The translations under genes and the position numbers were made by a program. A stretch of DNA of 64,000 nt from Gammaproteobacteria bacterium (GTDB lineage Bacteria; Pseudomonadota; Gammaproteobacteria; JABABF01; JAHRAO01). A model generated the notes under the pieces. The model saw only the letters and a list, made by a program, of their open reading frames with translations. It was not told the DNA's origin and made no database searches. Location of the stretch: NCBI GenBank assembly GCA_020027215.1, contig JAHRAO010000006.1, positions 1 through 64,000 on the forward strand. The letters run 5' to 3'. Of the stretch, positions 38,497 through 47,950 are shown one piece after another; the stretch's first letter is position 1; every line of letters begins with the position of its first letter.

Positions 38497-38524
38497 ATTA
38501 TAATATAATTTGCGTATAAGTCAT
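38497..38524 (-). promoter_or_regulatory. Probable nqr operon promoter
   Basis: On the minus strand ATGACT (38524-38519), a 16 bp spacer and a perfect TATAAT (38502-38497). Only 10 nt separate the -10 box from the preferred ATG 38486, so the transcript would have a leader of a few bases and no ribosome site. The same box overlaps the alternative ATG 38498, which argues against that start. Confidence 0.4.
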
Positions 38525-38628
38525 AAAAAAACTTTACTCGCCCGCAATTTGTTTAATGCGCCATAAAGAGATACTATAATTTCATTCATATTACGCTTTT
38601 GCATCCAATAAGGCATAAATACCAACCC

Positions 38629-39171
38629 ATGAAATATATACCCAATATCCTGACCATTGCCCGTATGGTCAGTGCGCCAATATTGTTTTTTCTCATCATA
38701 CAGGAGCAGTTTTTATACGCATTGATCTTAGCGAGTGTATTGAGTATTTCAGATGCATTGGACGGATTTCTTTCCAAACATTTTTCTTGGAGCAGCCGTT
38801 TTGGCGAACTCGCCGATCCTATCGCCGATAAAATTATGCTCTCGGGATCATTTGTGACCCTTGGATTGGTCGGCATAATTCCCTTGTGGTTGATGGCATT
38901 GCTGGTCGGGCGAGATATTCTTATTGTCACCGGCGTGATCGGATTACAATGGCGATTGGGGAGTATACCCATGTCGCCGACCAAACTGAGCAAACTGAAT
39001 ACATTTTTACAATTATTCTTACTTTTATGGATCCTGCTCAATGAATTGACCCCGCTGAGCACACTCGTCACAGCGTTCTTGACTTACACCGTTGCCACAC
39101 TCATTGTGCTCACCGCTAGTGAGTATATTATTATTGGCATTCGTCATTTAAGAATGCGCCGCCAGCAATAA
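38629..39171 (+). CDS. pgsA: CDP-diacylglycerol-glycerol-3-phosphate phosphatidyltransferase
   Basis: Membrane enzyme of phosphatidylglycerol synthesis. About 180 residues from ATG 38629 (MKYIPNILTIARM); a longer in-frame start adds ten unlikely residues. The CDP-alcohol phosphotransferase motif is present as SDALDGFLSKHFSW followed by SRFGELADPIADK, with the four catalytic Asp. Helices follow at the expected places. The motif has SKHF where AR is usual after the first DG, as in many PgsA proteins. Another CDP-alcohol transferase specificity cannot be excluded. Confidence 0.85.
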   Translation: MKYIPNILTIARMVSAPILFFLIIQEQFLYALILASVLSISDALDGFLSKHFSWSSRFGELADPIADKIMLSGSFVTLGLVGIIPLWLMALLVGRDILIVTGVIGLQWRLGSIPMSPTKLSKLNTFLQLFLLLWILLNELTPLSTLVTAFLTYTVATLIVLTASEYIIIGIRHLRMRRQQ

Positions 39172-39364
39172 GGCTTCATCACAGGAGTATAGCAGCGCAA
39201 CAAGACAACTTCTAGGCACCATGGTTCACTTGCCAAAAATATAAAAGATGGTGGAGCGGCGCATTGAATTGAGAAACCTCACGCGGTGAAATGGTGTGCG
39301 CATGGGGAACACAATCCACTTCGCATAAGCACGATTAAGTTGCTCATGCAACAGAGGAAGCAGA

Positions 39365-39685
39365 TTAATCGGCTGGCGTTGCCCGCAAGATAGCCTGTCC
39401 CTTATTCAGCAAATAGTATGTCATACCAGCAATGAGCAATGAATCACACGCCACAATATGCGTGAGGGTATACCATTCTTGTTCAGCGCCGTATGCCACA
39501 ACAATCCCCACTAACCAAGCGACAATTGCTATTAAAGAAATGCTATTCGATTGATCAATTCTTTCTAAATTATATTGTCCTTTGTGCACAATAAAAAAAT
39601 CTATCACATAAATAGCAAAAATGGGATTAAAGACAATACCAAGGGAAAAAATAAAATCAAAGCTTAGAAAGTGAACCGAATTCAT
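39365..39685 (-). pseudogene. C-terminal remnant of an NCS1-type permease
   Basis: A 106-residue frame with three to four hydrophobic segments. The start contains FNPIFAIYVIDFFIVHKGQY, the late-helix motif of nucleobase-cation-symport-1 transporters (cytosine, allantoin and hydantoin permeases, normally about 400-500 residues). The first ten helices are missing. The upstream 64 bp and the 190 bp beyond show no further homology that I recognise. It lies 1.5 kb from hydantoinase genes, for which an NCS1 permease would be a natural partner. Read as a deletion remnant; an independent small membrane protein is less likely. Confidence 0.5.
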
Positions 39686-39749
39686 ACTTTAATCCACTTT
39701 TTAGTATATATCGCACATTGCTATAACACATTGAACACATTTTACCCAC

Positions 39750-41012
39750 TCAATAGCTTGAATGCACACAATCAAAACCAGCAACACTGCTCCCCTCGAC
39801 CTTTAAGTTGAGGTACATATTGCCTTGCGTCAATACACCATTCGTATAGTTATACTCAAAACGAGTGTGGATATAATCCATTAATGTTGCACCAACTAAC
39901 AACCCACCAATCCCATCGAGGCGATGGACAGCAACGACTCTTTTCCCCACACGATCACCCTGTTCAACCACATAAGAATATTGCTGCGCATTTAGTGCAA
40001 TTTCTGTCGCCACACCAGATGCACCCCCGCAAGATTGACCAAGCGTTAATCGCAACAGGGGTAATTTATCTAAAGGAATATTTGCATTGATAAATTGCAA
40101 TCCCACCCATATTTCTTGCCCACTTTTGGGATCTATTTCCATTATTTTTTCAAAAATAGCATTGCCACTACTATCTTTTGTATCAAGTAGTGTCTGCAAC
40201 ATAGGGTAAATGTATTTAGCATCACCCTTAAAACGAGAAGACCCACTATCCATATAAAAAACAATATTTTGCAAATCTGGCAACTCCGTCTCGCCGATTT
40301 TGACATGATAGAGTGGAGTGCCCCAAGTATCAGGGTAAGGAGAAGAAGTTGCCGGCGTTAGAATGGTCTCATTGTCCGGGATATAATCGGTTGGATCATC
40401 ACCTCCTAAAATTGCATAGCCATAAGGTTGGCTAAACGTTGGGTAAGTAACCATTGAAAATACGGGCTTATCAATGATGCCATTTTTTAAGAGTTCTAAG
40501 AAGAAAAATGTTGATCCTTCTGTGACATCGATACTGCGTGCTGGAAAACCAATACCGCCATCCCAAGCCAAGTTTTGAAAGTTATCGCCACTATAGTTAA
40601 CGGCGGGAAAAAATTGTGTGGGAACTTGACGTGCCCCATCAAAAAGAAAAACAGTCCATGGAATCTGAGCCGTATAAGTGGTCATAGAACCCCAGGGTCC
40701 AAAATCCCGTTGACGAGGCGTTTTATCCACCCACATCCAACCAGGTTGCGTGGTAACGACCCGCAGATGTGCTTGACAGGCAGGTGTTGTACATAAATCA
40801 GATGTCACCCATATAAAATCTGATCCGGTGTCTAAAGCTAGTGCAATTTGACTCGCTCCAACACGTATGTCACCAGTCACCCATGGAGTCGCACCATTAT
40901 CAGCGATAGGGCCTTTTTGTAATTGTAATACGAGAGGGACTTTCGGTTGTGCTTGTGCGAACCACGACACATTGCATAAAACAAGGCAGAACAAAATAAG
41001 TATATACGGCAT
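39750..41012 (-). CDS. Secreted pepsin-like aspartic protease (family A1)
   Basis: A 420-residue protein with a signal peptide (MPYILILFCLVLCNVSWFAQ, cleavage after AQA). It has the two catalytic motifs of bilobal aspartic proteases: ALDTGSDFIWV (DTGS at 61-64) and FYMDSGSSRF (DSGS at 255-258), about 194 residues apart as in pepsins. Cys residues in DLCTTPAC, GQSCGG and GFDC could form disulfides. The ATG follows AAGGAG. Prokaryotic A1 homologues are known but uncommon. It is likely periplasmic or exported. The mature start and substrate are not inferable. Monocistronic. Confidence 0.85.
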   Translation of the reverse strand: MPYILILFCLVLCNVSWFAQAQPKVPLVLQLQKGPIADNGATPWVTGDIRVGASQIALALDTGSDFIWVTSDLCTTPACQAHLRVVTTQPGWMWVDKTPRQRDFGPWGSMTTYTAQIPWTVFLFDGARQVPTQFFPAVNYSGDNFQNLAWDGGIGFPARSIDVTEGSTFFFLELLKNGIIDKPVFSMVTYPTFSQPYGYAILGGDDPTDYIPDNETILTPATSSPYPDTWGTPLYHVKIGETELPDLQNIVFYMDSGSSRFKGDAKYIYPMLQTLLDTKDSSGNAIFEKIMEIDPKSGQEIWVGLQFINANIPLDKLPLLRLTLGQSCGGASGVATEIALNAQQYSYVVEQGDRVGKRVVAVHRLDGIGGLLVGATLMDYIHTRFEYNYTNGVLTQGNMYLNLKVEGSSVAGFDCVHSSY

Positions 41013-41205
41013 GACGAACTCCTTACCATTTAATAGCTTGATTTATCATCGTTATATGTGCATAAGTATATCACACGATAAATCACATCATAAAGGTAGC
41101 GGCTCGTATATAATATATTTTGCCCTAAAATGAGAAAAATATCACCTTCATGAAAACGCCTCATCATTTAGTTGTGTTGCGAAATAAAAAGTATAGTTGC
41201 CACTC

Positions 41206-43263
41206 ATGCTAAGAGTGGCAACAGATATTGGCGGCACTTTTACCGATGTGGTCTATATTCGCAACAACTCAATTCATCAAGCAAAGTGCGATACTGTTTA
41301 TCCCCATTTCGAACAGGGAGTGATCAATGCACTTGTAAAAACTAATCTCACTTGTTCCGATATTGATTTTTTTGCTCATGGGACGACAATTGTCATCAAC
41401 ACCTTGACCGAGCGCACAGGAGCGGTTACTGGCCTTATTACTACGCGCGGTTTCCGTGATGTGTTAGAAATTGCCCGCGGAGACACCCCAGATATCTACA
41501 ACGTGTATTACCAAAAACCCAAACCATTTGTCCCACGTTACCTGCGCTGCGAAATCACCGAACGCGTTAATCACAAAGGAGAAATCATTACCCCACTTGC
41601 CGAAAATGAAATAGAGCCCATTATTGACCAATTCCAAGCAGAAGGCGTCACCGCCATTGCCATCTGTTTTTTACATTCCTACGCTAACCCTGAGCATGAA
41701 CGCACCGCAATGGCATTGATTAAGAAAAAATGGCCTACAGTAGCGGTTGTAACGTCTTATCAAGTTTGTCGTGAACAAAGAGAATATGAACGCACCAATA
41801 CCGCTGCCCTATCTGCGTATGTACTCCCACAAACTGACGCATATATTGAAAAATTAGTGAGCAAATTATCCAAACGGGGGTTGCGCTGTACACCCTACAT
41901 TATGCAATCCAACGGCGGAATCACAACGGCAGCACATGCGCGAACTCACCCAATCGCCTTAATTGAGTCCGGTCCTGTGGGCGGTATTTTAGGCGCTGCC
42001 TCCTATGCCAAACTCATCGGAGTCCCTGATATCATTGCATTAGACATTGGCGGCACCACAGCCAAATGCGCGCTCATTCAGGATGGGCATATACCCATTA
42101 CGACAGAGTATGTCATAGAAAAAACTCCGACAAGTAGCGGTTACCCTATCAAAACACCGGTGATCGATCTCGTTGAAATTGGAAATGGCGGAGGAAGCAT
42201 TGCATGGATAGATAGTGCTCATGCCTTGCATGTCGGCCCGCACAGTGCCGGCTCAAACCCCGGACCAGTTGCCTATGGGCGCGGCGGAGAAAAACCCACA
42301 ACCACCGATGCCAATTTATACACCGGATGTATCAATGCCGACAACTTTGTTGGTGGCACTGTTCGTCCCGATAGAGAGAGAATAGAACAAGCATTTCAGT
42401 CTTTAGGTGATCAATTAGGCGTAAGCGCAATGGAGGCTGCTCAAGGCGTTATTCAGATTGCAAATGCGAATATGGTCAACGCATTAAAATTAGTTTCAGT
42501 CAATCGTGGATATGATCCACGTGATTTTGTGTTAATCGCATTTGGAGGTGGTGGAGCAATGCACGCTACGGCATTAGCGAGTGAATTGAGTATCCCCAAA
42601 GTCATTATTCCGCCACATGCAGGCGTGTTCTCAGCGTGGGGAATGCTCATGTTGGATCTGCGGCGTGATTATATCTTGGCGATGCAAGCACAATTAACCC
42701 CTGCAAATCTCCCAGTATTGGCACAACATTACCAACAATTAACACATGAAGCGCGCGATGATTTCAAACGGGATGGTTTCAGCGATCATCAAATTCGCGA
42801 CGAACGTTATATTGATGCGCGTTATATTGGGCAAGGACATACAGTGCGCATTGCAGTGAATACGGGAGAGATCAACGATGGTTGGTTGACACAAAGTATC
42901 GCCACCTTCCACAGCGAACATGAAAAAGCATTCACATTTCGTTTAGATAGTATTATTGAAGTTGTGAATATTCATTTAGTGTCCTTTGGGTTAGTCGATA
43001 AATCCGAGTGCCCCGAGATCGCGCGGGTGACTTCTGCACAAGCAACACCCTTTAGCGAGCGCAGAGTCGATTTTGCACAATACGGGGTCTATTCAACATC
43101 CATATATAAGCGCACTGATTTATCTCCTGGTATGGTCATCAATGGGCCAGCCATTATTGAAGAAGAAACCACCACCACTGCTGTCTTGCCGCACAATCAA
43201 TTGGAACTCGATAGGTTTGGTGGGTTACATATTTCCATCAATTCACCTGACATCACAAATTAG
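41206..43263 (+). CDS. hyuA: Hydantoinase/oxoprolinase subunit A
   Basis: ATP-dependent hydantoinase or 5-oxoprolinase large subunit of the actin-like ATPase fold, about 685 residues. MLRVATDIGGTFTDVVY is the N-terminal phosphate loop, FFAHGTTIVINTL the next motif, YIMQSNGGITTA and ESGPVGGILGA the following, LDIGGTTAKCALI the second nucleotide motif, then HSAGSNPGPVAYGRGG and HAGVFSAWGML. ATG 41206 is preferred over TTG 41197. A TATAGT box lies 8 nt upstream, so the mRNA may be nearly leaderless. Substrate (N-methylhydantoin, allantoin derivative or oxoproline) not decided. Confidence 0.9.
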   Translation: MLRVATDIGGTFTDVVYIRNNSIHQAKCDTVYPHFEQGVINALVKTNLTCSDIDFFAHGTTIVINTLTERTGAVTGLITTRGFRDVLEIARGDTPDIYNVYYQKPKPFVPRYLRCEITERVNHKGEIITPLAENEIEPIIDQFQAEGVTAIAICFLHSYANPEHERTAMALIKKKWPTVAVVTSYQVCREQREYERTNTAALSAYVLPQTDAYIEKLVSKLSKRGLRCTPYIMQSNGGITTAAHARTHPIALIESGPVGGILGAASYAKLIGVPDIIALDIGGTTAKCALIQDGHIPITTEYVIEKTPTSSGYPIKTPVIDLVEIGNGGGSIAWIDSAHALHVGPHSAGSNPGPVAYGRGGEKPTTTDANLYTGCINADNFVGGTVRPDRERIEQAFQSLGDQLGVSAMEAAQGVIQIANANMVNALKLVSVNRGYDPRDFVLIAFGGGGAMHATALASELSIPKVIIPPHAGVFSAWGMLMLDLRRDYILAMQAQLTPANLPVLAQHYQQLTHEARDDFKRDGFSDHQIRDERYIDARYIGQGHTVRIAVNTGEINDGWLTQSIATFHSEHEKAFTFRLDSIIEVVNIHLVSFGLVDKSECPEIARVTSAQATPFSERRVDFAQYGVYSTSIYKRTDLSPGMVINGPAIIEEETTTTAVLPHNQLELDRFGGLHISINSPDITN

Positions 43264-43267
43264 GAGG
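43262..43267 (+). promoter_or_regulatory. Strong ribosome site that sets an ATT start for hyuB
   Basis: AGGAGG (43262-43267) overlaps the hyuA stop TAG. It lies 5 nt before an in-frame ATT at 43273, the ideal spacing, while the first in-frame ATG/GTG/TTG is 42 bp further on, inside conserved sequence. Confidence 0.7.
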
Positions 43268-43272
43268 GGGCT

Positions 43273-44952
43273 ATTAAAAGCAATATTTTTACCAACGAGA
43301 TCATCAAGAGCACATTGGTTGCCTTAGGTGAAGAAATGTTTATCGCCCTTAAACGCTCAAGTATGAGTCCAGTGATTTACGAAGCTCTGGATTACGGAAT
43401 CGGTATCACCGATGCTCAAGGACGTTTAATTGCTCAAGGTAATGGAATCCCTGCTTTTATCGGCACCTTAGATGGTGCCGTCCAATCCATTATTAACAAA
43501 CACGGGTTAGAAGCGATACACCCTGACGATATTTTTATCCAAAACAGCCCTTACGAGGGTGGCGGAACACATTTGTCAGATGTTTGTATGCTTAAACCCG
43601 TATTTTATCATCAGCAACTGGTGGCATGGACAGCCTGTAAAGCACATTGGACTGAGATCGGTGGCAAAGATGCTGGGAGTGTCAGTGCAGATACAACTGA
43701 AATTTTTCAAGAAGGATTGTTTTTCCCGGGAATTAAAATCTTTGAACGGAAGCAACCCAATCAAGCACTCATTGATTTAATTCGTGCGAATGTTCGCCTT
43801 CCCGATATGACATTAGGTGACATGTGGTCTAGTATCGCCGCACTGCAAGTGGGTGAACGGCGCTTCATAGAGTTGCTCAATAAATACAGCCTAGACGTAG
43901 TGCTCGCGGCAATAGAGACAATGTTAGATCACGCTGAAGCAATGGTGGTCAAAAAATTGAAACAACTACCAAAGGGGACATTTAAGGCAGAAGATATTAT
44001 CGATAGTGATGGCATAGGCAACGGTCCATTTCGTATTGCGGTCACAGTCACCATTAGTGACGATTATGTCACTATGGATTATACTGGGACAGACGCACAA
44101 GTACCGGGTCCAATCAATATGTCTTATGGTGGATTAATATCGGCTGCACGCGAAGTTTTTATGGGAATAGTCGATCCCGGCGTCCCCGCAAACGATGGTT
44201 GTTTTAGGCGCATTCAATTAATATGCCCTCCCCATACACTCTGTTCGGCAACTCATCCAGCAGCGGTTTCTTCGTATTACGATGTGATGGTTTACGCTGC
44301 TGATGTTGTGCGCAAAGCATTAGCTAACGCCCTGCCCGGAAAACTCCTTGCTGGGCAATACGGTGCAGTATGTACTGTTATTATCGCTGGACACCACACA
44401 AAAAATCAGCACGATACACCTTTTATTCTCGTCCAACCGCTCGCCGGTGGATGGGGTGGTGGTGCAGATAAAGATGGCGAAAGTGGACAGTTTTGTCTCG
44501 GGAACGGCGAAACGCGCAATATCCCAGTAGAAGTCACCGAGTCCTGCTACGATGTTTTAGTACAACAGTATGCACTTCACTACCCCGGACAAGGAATTGG
44601 CGCCGGTCAGCAACGGGGTGGGCGGGGAATCGTATTAGATTATCTTGCGCTCAGCGATATCAGCGCATCAATCTTATTTAGTCGGGAAGAAACGCCGCCT
44701 TGGCCTATTCAGGGTGCACACAGCGGATCTTGTAATTATGCCTGTGTCATCAATCAAAAAGGGGAACAAGAACATTTTACCCGCAAACAAGTGCACATCA
44801 AAAAAGGCGAGACCATTCGTATGGTAACCGGAAGCGGTGCTGGATGGGGCATGCCAAACAAACGCCCGCACGACCTCATTAAATCAGATATTAAAAATGA
44901 ATGGATTACTCGCGAAGAAGCGCACAATATTTATCATTATCCGCTCCAATAA
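43273..44952 (+). CDS. hyuB: Hydantoinase/oxoprolinase subunit B, apparent ATT start
   Basis: Partner of HyuA, about 559 residues. From ATT 43273 the frame gives an N-terminus IFTNEIIKSTLVALGEEMFI that matches the family, where a helix with EEM precedes SSMSPVIYEALDYGIGITD. Starting at TTG 43315 would cut this helix. Other family marks are NSPYEGGGTHLSDV, AHWTEIGGKDAGS, PFRIAVTV, TDAQVPGPINMSYGG and GSGAGWGMP near the end. AGGAGG lies 5 nt before the ATT. Translation may be coupled to hyuA. Whether ATT is real or a substituted ATG is open. Confidence 0.85.
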   Translation: MKSNIFTNEIIKSTLVALGEEMFIALKRSSMSPVIYEALDYGIGITDAQGRLIAQGNGIPAFIGTLDGAVQSIINKHGLEAIHPDDIFIQNSPYEGGGTHLSDVCMLKPVFYHQQLVAWTACKAHWTEIGGKDAGSVSADTTEIFQEGLFFPGIKIFERKQPNQALIDLIRANVRLPDMTLGDMWSSIAALQVGERRFIELLNKYSLDVVLAAIETMLDHAEAMVVKKLKQLPKGTFKAEDIIDSDGIGNGPFRIAVTVTISDDYVTMDYTGTDAQVPGPINMSYGGLISAAREVFMGIVDPGVPANDGCFRRIQLICPPHTLCSATHPAAVSSYYDVMVYAADVVRKALANALPGKLLAGQYGAVCTVIIAGHHTKNQHDTPFILVQPLAGGWGGGADKDGESGQFCLGNGETRNIPVEVTESCYDVLVQQYALHYPGQGIGAGQQRGGRGIVLDYLALSDISASILFSREETPPWPIQGAHSGSCNYACVINQKGEQEHFTRKQVHIKKGETIRMVTGSGAGWGMPNKRPHDLIKSDIKNEWITREEAHNIYHYPLQ

Positions 44953-44957
44953 CCCGC

Positions 44958-46394
44958 TCATCGATCATCATCCACAAGCCATTGCTGTGCATAAGAACGC
45001 AAATCATTTAATATATTGTGCTCATCCACAGAAGCAGTTTTTTGCATGGTTTCTATCTGTGATAAATATTGCTCCAAATTGACCGCTTTGTCGTAAGGCG
45101 GTTTCGTAATGCGTTGAGCACAATCTTGTCGCCAACGCTGTGCTTCACTATCACTGAGGCTTTGTGGGAAATTGCGCGCCCGATAGCGAAACAGCATTTC
45201 AGGCAAGCGCTGATCCTCGAATTGCCATTGGGCGGTACGCAATTCATCGGCAGACGCCGCACGGATTTTCTTTAATGCCCGCTGATCCTGATAAGACCAC
45301 CCTAAACTTGAATACAACATTAAGTCGGGATCATTTTTTTCAGGATACAAATGCTGATAAATTGCCTGCACTTTTTCTGTTAACTTCTTAATTGACATAA
45401 GTTTATCCGACTTAACACAGCATTCATCATAAGACAGGTTGAGTCGTTTTAATATCTGTTCGTCTTGGCAATATTGTTCGGGCGCCAGCATAGGGGATTG
45501 ATTGAGTTTAATGACTTTTAAGCCAAGATGACGAGGCGATATTTCCGACTGCGGAGAGGAAAATAAAATTGCACGACACTCTTCCACCGACGATGTCAAT
45601 AACAATTCAGGATCTTGTCGTAAATCATACGTGATATATTGATTTTTTATGGTTGGATGCTGCATTAAATACAAAAGCATAGTCGCACAGGCTTCTTCTT
45701 TTGGATAATAATAATCAAAGTGCAGTACGCGAGGTTGTGCAGGTGAGATAAACTTACACACACCCTGTCTATTGCGCAACGATAGAGCATGATCAAATAA
45801 CCTAAGTTGTTTTTCTTTAAGCAGGCGGACAAGGGCAATCGTTGCCCGCACGTCGGCTAAAGCATCGTGTGCGTGGTAATTGATGCCATTGGCATGCGCC
45901 AAATCCAAGAGGCGAAACGAAGGTTGTCCTTCTTCATTGAGTGCCCATTGCAATCCATCTGGGCGGAGTGCGTATGTCATTCGGAACATATCAATCACGT
46001 CCCACCGCGAACAGGGGTTAATTTCATGTCTATAGGGATTGTAAAAATTGCGGTAAAACAAATGGCGGGTAATTTCATGGTCAAAGCGCATGCTGTTGTA
46101 GCCCACCGCACAAGTATCTGGACGATTGAGTTGTGCATAAACCCGATGCGCTAATTCACATTCCGCAATGCCCTTTTCTTGCGCAACAATGGGAGAAATG
46201 CCATGCACCAAGCAACTCGCGGGATCAGGGAGAATATCTGCCTGTGGGCGGCAATAATAATTCAGTGGGGAGTCTATTTCATTAAGTTCAGTATCGGTGC
46301 GGACACCGGCAATCTGCGCAATGCGACTCCATTGAGGGTATGCGCCAAAAGTCTCGTAATCGTACCAATAAAAGGTTCTACCATTCGTCGTCAC
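44958..46394 (-). CDS. sbcB: Exonuclease I
   Basis: A 478-residue 3'-5' single-strand DNA exonuclease used in mismatch repair and recombination. The DEDDh motifs are visible: FYWYDYETFGAYP (DxE), YNSMRFDHEITR, and NYHAHDALADVRATIALVRL (HxxxxxD). FRMTYALRPDGLQW and NEEGQPSFRLLDLA are family features. The C-terminal ExoI region is complete. It starts on the last 4 bases of the fumarase gene (ATGA) and ends 5 bp from hyuB on the other strand. Confidence 0.95.
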   Translation of the reverse strand: MTTNGRTFYWYDYETFGAYPQWSRIAQIAGVRTDTELNEIDSPLNYYCRPQADILPDPASCLVHGISPIVAQEKGIAECELAHRVYAQLNRPDTCAVGYNSMRFDHEITRHLFYRNFYNPYRHEINPCSRWDVIDMFRMTYALRPDGLQWALNEEGQPSFRLLDLAHANGINYHAHDALADVRATIALVRLLKEKQLRLFDHALSLRNRQGVCKFISPAQPRVLHFDYYYPKEEACATMLLYLMQHPTIKNQYITYDLRQDPELLLTSSVEECRAILFSSPQSEISPRHLGLKVIKLNQSPMLAPEQYCQDEQILKRLNLSYDECCVKSDKLMSIKKLTEKVQAIYQHLYPEKNDPDLMLYSSLGWSYQDQRALKKIRAASADELRTAQWQFEDQRLPEMLFRYRARNFPQSLSDSEAQRWRQDCAQRITKPPYDKAVNLEQYLSQIETMQKTASVDEHNILNDLRSYAQQWLVDDDR

Positions 46395-47920
46395 TGGACG
46401 TCTGGTAAACGAATTTTTTCGGCAATAATTTCACGCCATTGGGCTGGGCCAGATTGATGCACCGATTGCCCGTGCGTATCGACCGCTAAAGTCACCGGCA
46501 TATCGCGCACTTCAAATTCATAAATAGCCTCCATACCCATATCGGCAAAGGCGACAACTTTGGCAGATTTGATCGCTTTAGAAACAAGGTATGCTGCCCC
46601 GCCCACAGAAATTAAATACACTGCCCGATGTTTTTTAATGGATTCAATCGCCGCAGGACCGCGCTCGGCTTTACCGATCATACCGATGAGTCCGGTATGC
46701 TCTAAAATTGTATCGGTGTACTTATCCATACGCGTTGCAGTGGTCGGACCGGCAGGGCCAACCACCTCGTCGCGAACTGGATCAACCGGCCCCACATAAT
46801 AGATAAAGCGATTATTGAAATCCACCCCAGAAGGCAAGGGTTCGTCTTGGGCAATCATTTGTGTTAAACGCTTATGTGTTGCATCACGTCCCGTCAATAT
46901 CTTGCCCGAAAGGAGCAAAGTTTCGCCTACTTTCCAATTTTGAATGGATTCACGAGTCAATTCATCTAAATTGACTCGCCGGGATCCCTCACCCGCCGTC
47001 CAATTGACCTGTGGCCATTGCTCTAAATCGGGAGGTGTCTGGTATACGGGTCCTGATCCATCCAACACAAAATGGGCATGACGAGTCGCAGCACAATTAG
47101 GAATGATCGCCACTGGGCAGGAGGCAGCGTGAGTGGGATAATCTTTAATTTTTACATCCACAACGGTGGTTAAGCCCCCGAGTCCCTGTGCCCCTATTCC
47201 CAATTTATTCACTTCGTCCATAATTTCAATACGTAATTCTTCAATGCGGTTTTGGGCACCACGTTGACGTAATTCACCGATATCAATGGGATCCATTAAG
47301 GATTCTTTTGCTAACAAAGTTGCTTTTTCTGCCGAGCCGCCTATGCCAATACCCAACATTCCGGGCGGACACCATCCAGCGCCTAAAGTCGGCACAGTTT
47401 CTACCACCCATTGCACGATATCATCACCTGGATTGAGCATAGCCAATTTGGATTTATTTTCCGAACCGCCACCTTTTGCTGCTAAGCGCACATCTACTTT
47501 ATCGCCGGGGACAAGTTCGGTGTGAATCACTGCTGGAGTGTTATCCTTTGTATTCTGGCGTTTTCCTGCCGGATCAGAGACGATTGACGCGCGTAGAATA
47601 TTGTCTGGATGAAGATATGCCTGACGTACACCTTCATTGATCATATCATTGAGGGACATGGTCGTGTTCCACCGCACATCCATTCCCACTGAGACAAATA
47701 TGACCACAATCCCTGTATCTTGACAAATTGGACGTTTGCCCTCGGCACACATTCGCGAATTGACTAAAATTTGTGCCATAGCATCCCGTGCTGACTTTGA
47801 TTCTTCTTTTTTCCACGCCTCATAGACAGCAGTAATAAAATCCAACGGATGATAATAGGACATAAACTGCAATGCATCTTTGACGCTCTCAATAAGGTGA
47901 TCGTGCTGAATTGTGGTCAT
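46391..47920 (-). CDS. Fumarate hydratase, class I (iron-sulfur)
   Basis: A 509-residue [4Fe-4S] fumarase of the FumA/FumB type, converting fumarate and malate. Features: RPICQDTGIVVIFVSVG, GGGSENKSKLAMLNPGD, GWCPPGMLGIGIGGS, a central AAKGGG, PVAIIPNCAATRHAHFVLDG, and the C-terminal beta part with GPTTATRMDKYTD, IGMIGKAERG and VGGAAYLVSKAI. Cluster Cys are expected in QDTG-C, CPPG and NCAA contexts. It is oxygen-labile by family. Coupled to sbcB by a 4 bp overlap. Confidence 0.93.
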   Translation of the reverse strand: MTTIQHDHLIESVKDALQFMSYYHPLDFITAVYEAWKKEESKSARDAMAQILVNSRMCAEGKRPICQDTGIVVIFVSVGMDVRWNTTMSLNDMINEGVRQAYLHPDNILRASIVSDPAGKRQNTKDNTPAVIHTELVPGDKVDVRLAAKGGGSENKSKLAMLNPGDDIVQWVVETVPTLGAGWCPPGMLGIGIGGSAEKATLLAKESLMDPIDIGELRQRGAQNRIEELRIEIMDEVNKLGIGAQGLGGLTTVVDVKIKDYPTHAASCPVAIIPNCAATRHAHFVLDGSGPVYQTPPDLEQWPQVNWTAGEGSRRVNLDELTRESIQNWKVGETLLLSGKILTGRDATHKRLTQMIAQDEPLPSGVDFNNRFIYYVGPVDPVRDEVVGPAGPTTATRMDKYTDTILEHTGLIGMIGKAERGPAAIESIKKHRAVYLISVGGAAYLVSKAIKSAKVVAFADMGMEAIYEFEVRDMPVTLAVDTHGQSVHQSGPAQWREIIAEKIRLPDVQ

Positions 47921-47950
47921 GAAAGTATCCTCTCCATTATATTGTTGGCT

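Noticed and set aside
38629-39171. Antisense 161-codon frame over pgsA
   Set aside because: Composition is that of a shadow frame; the plus-strand gene has the full catalytic motif.
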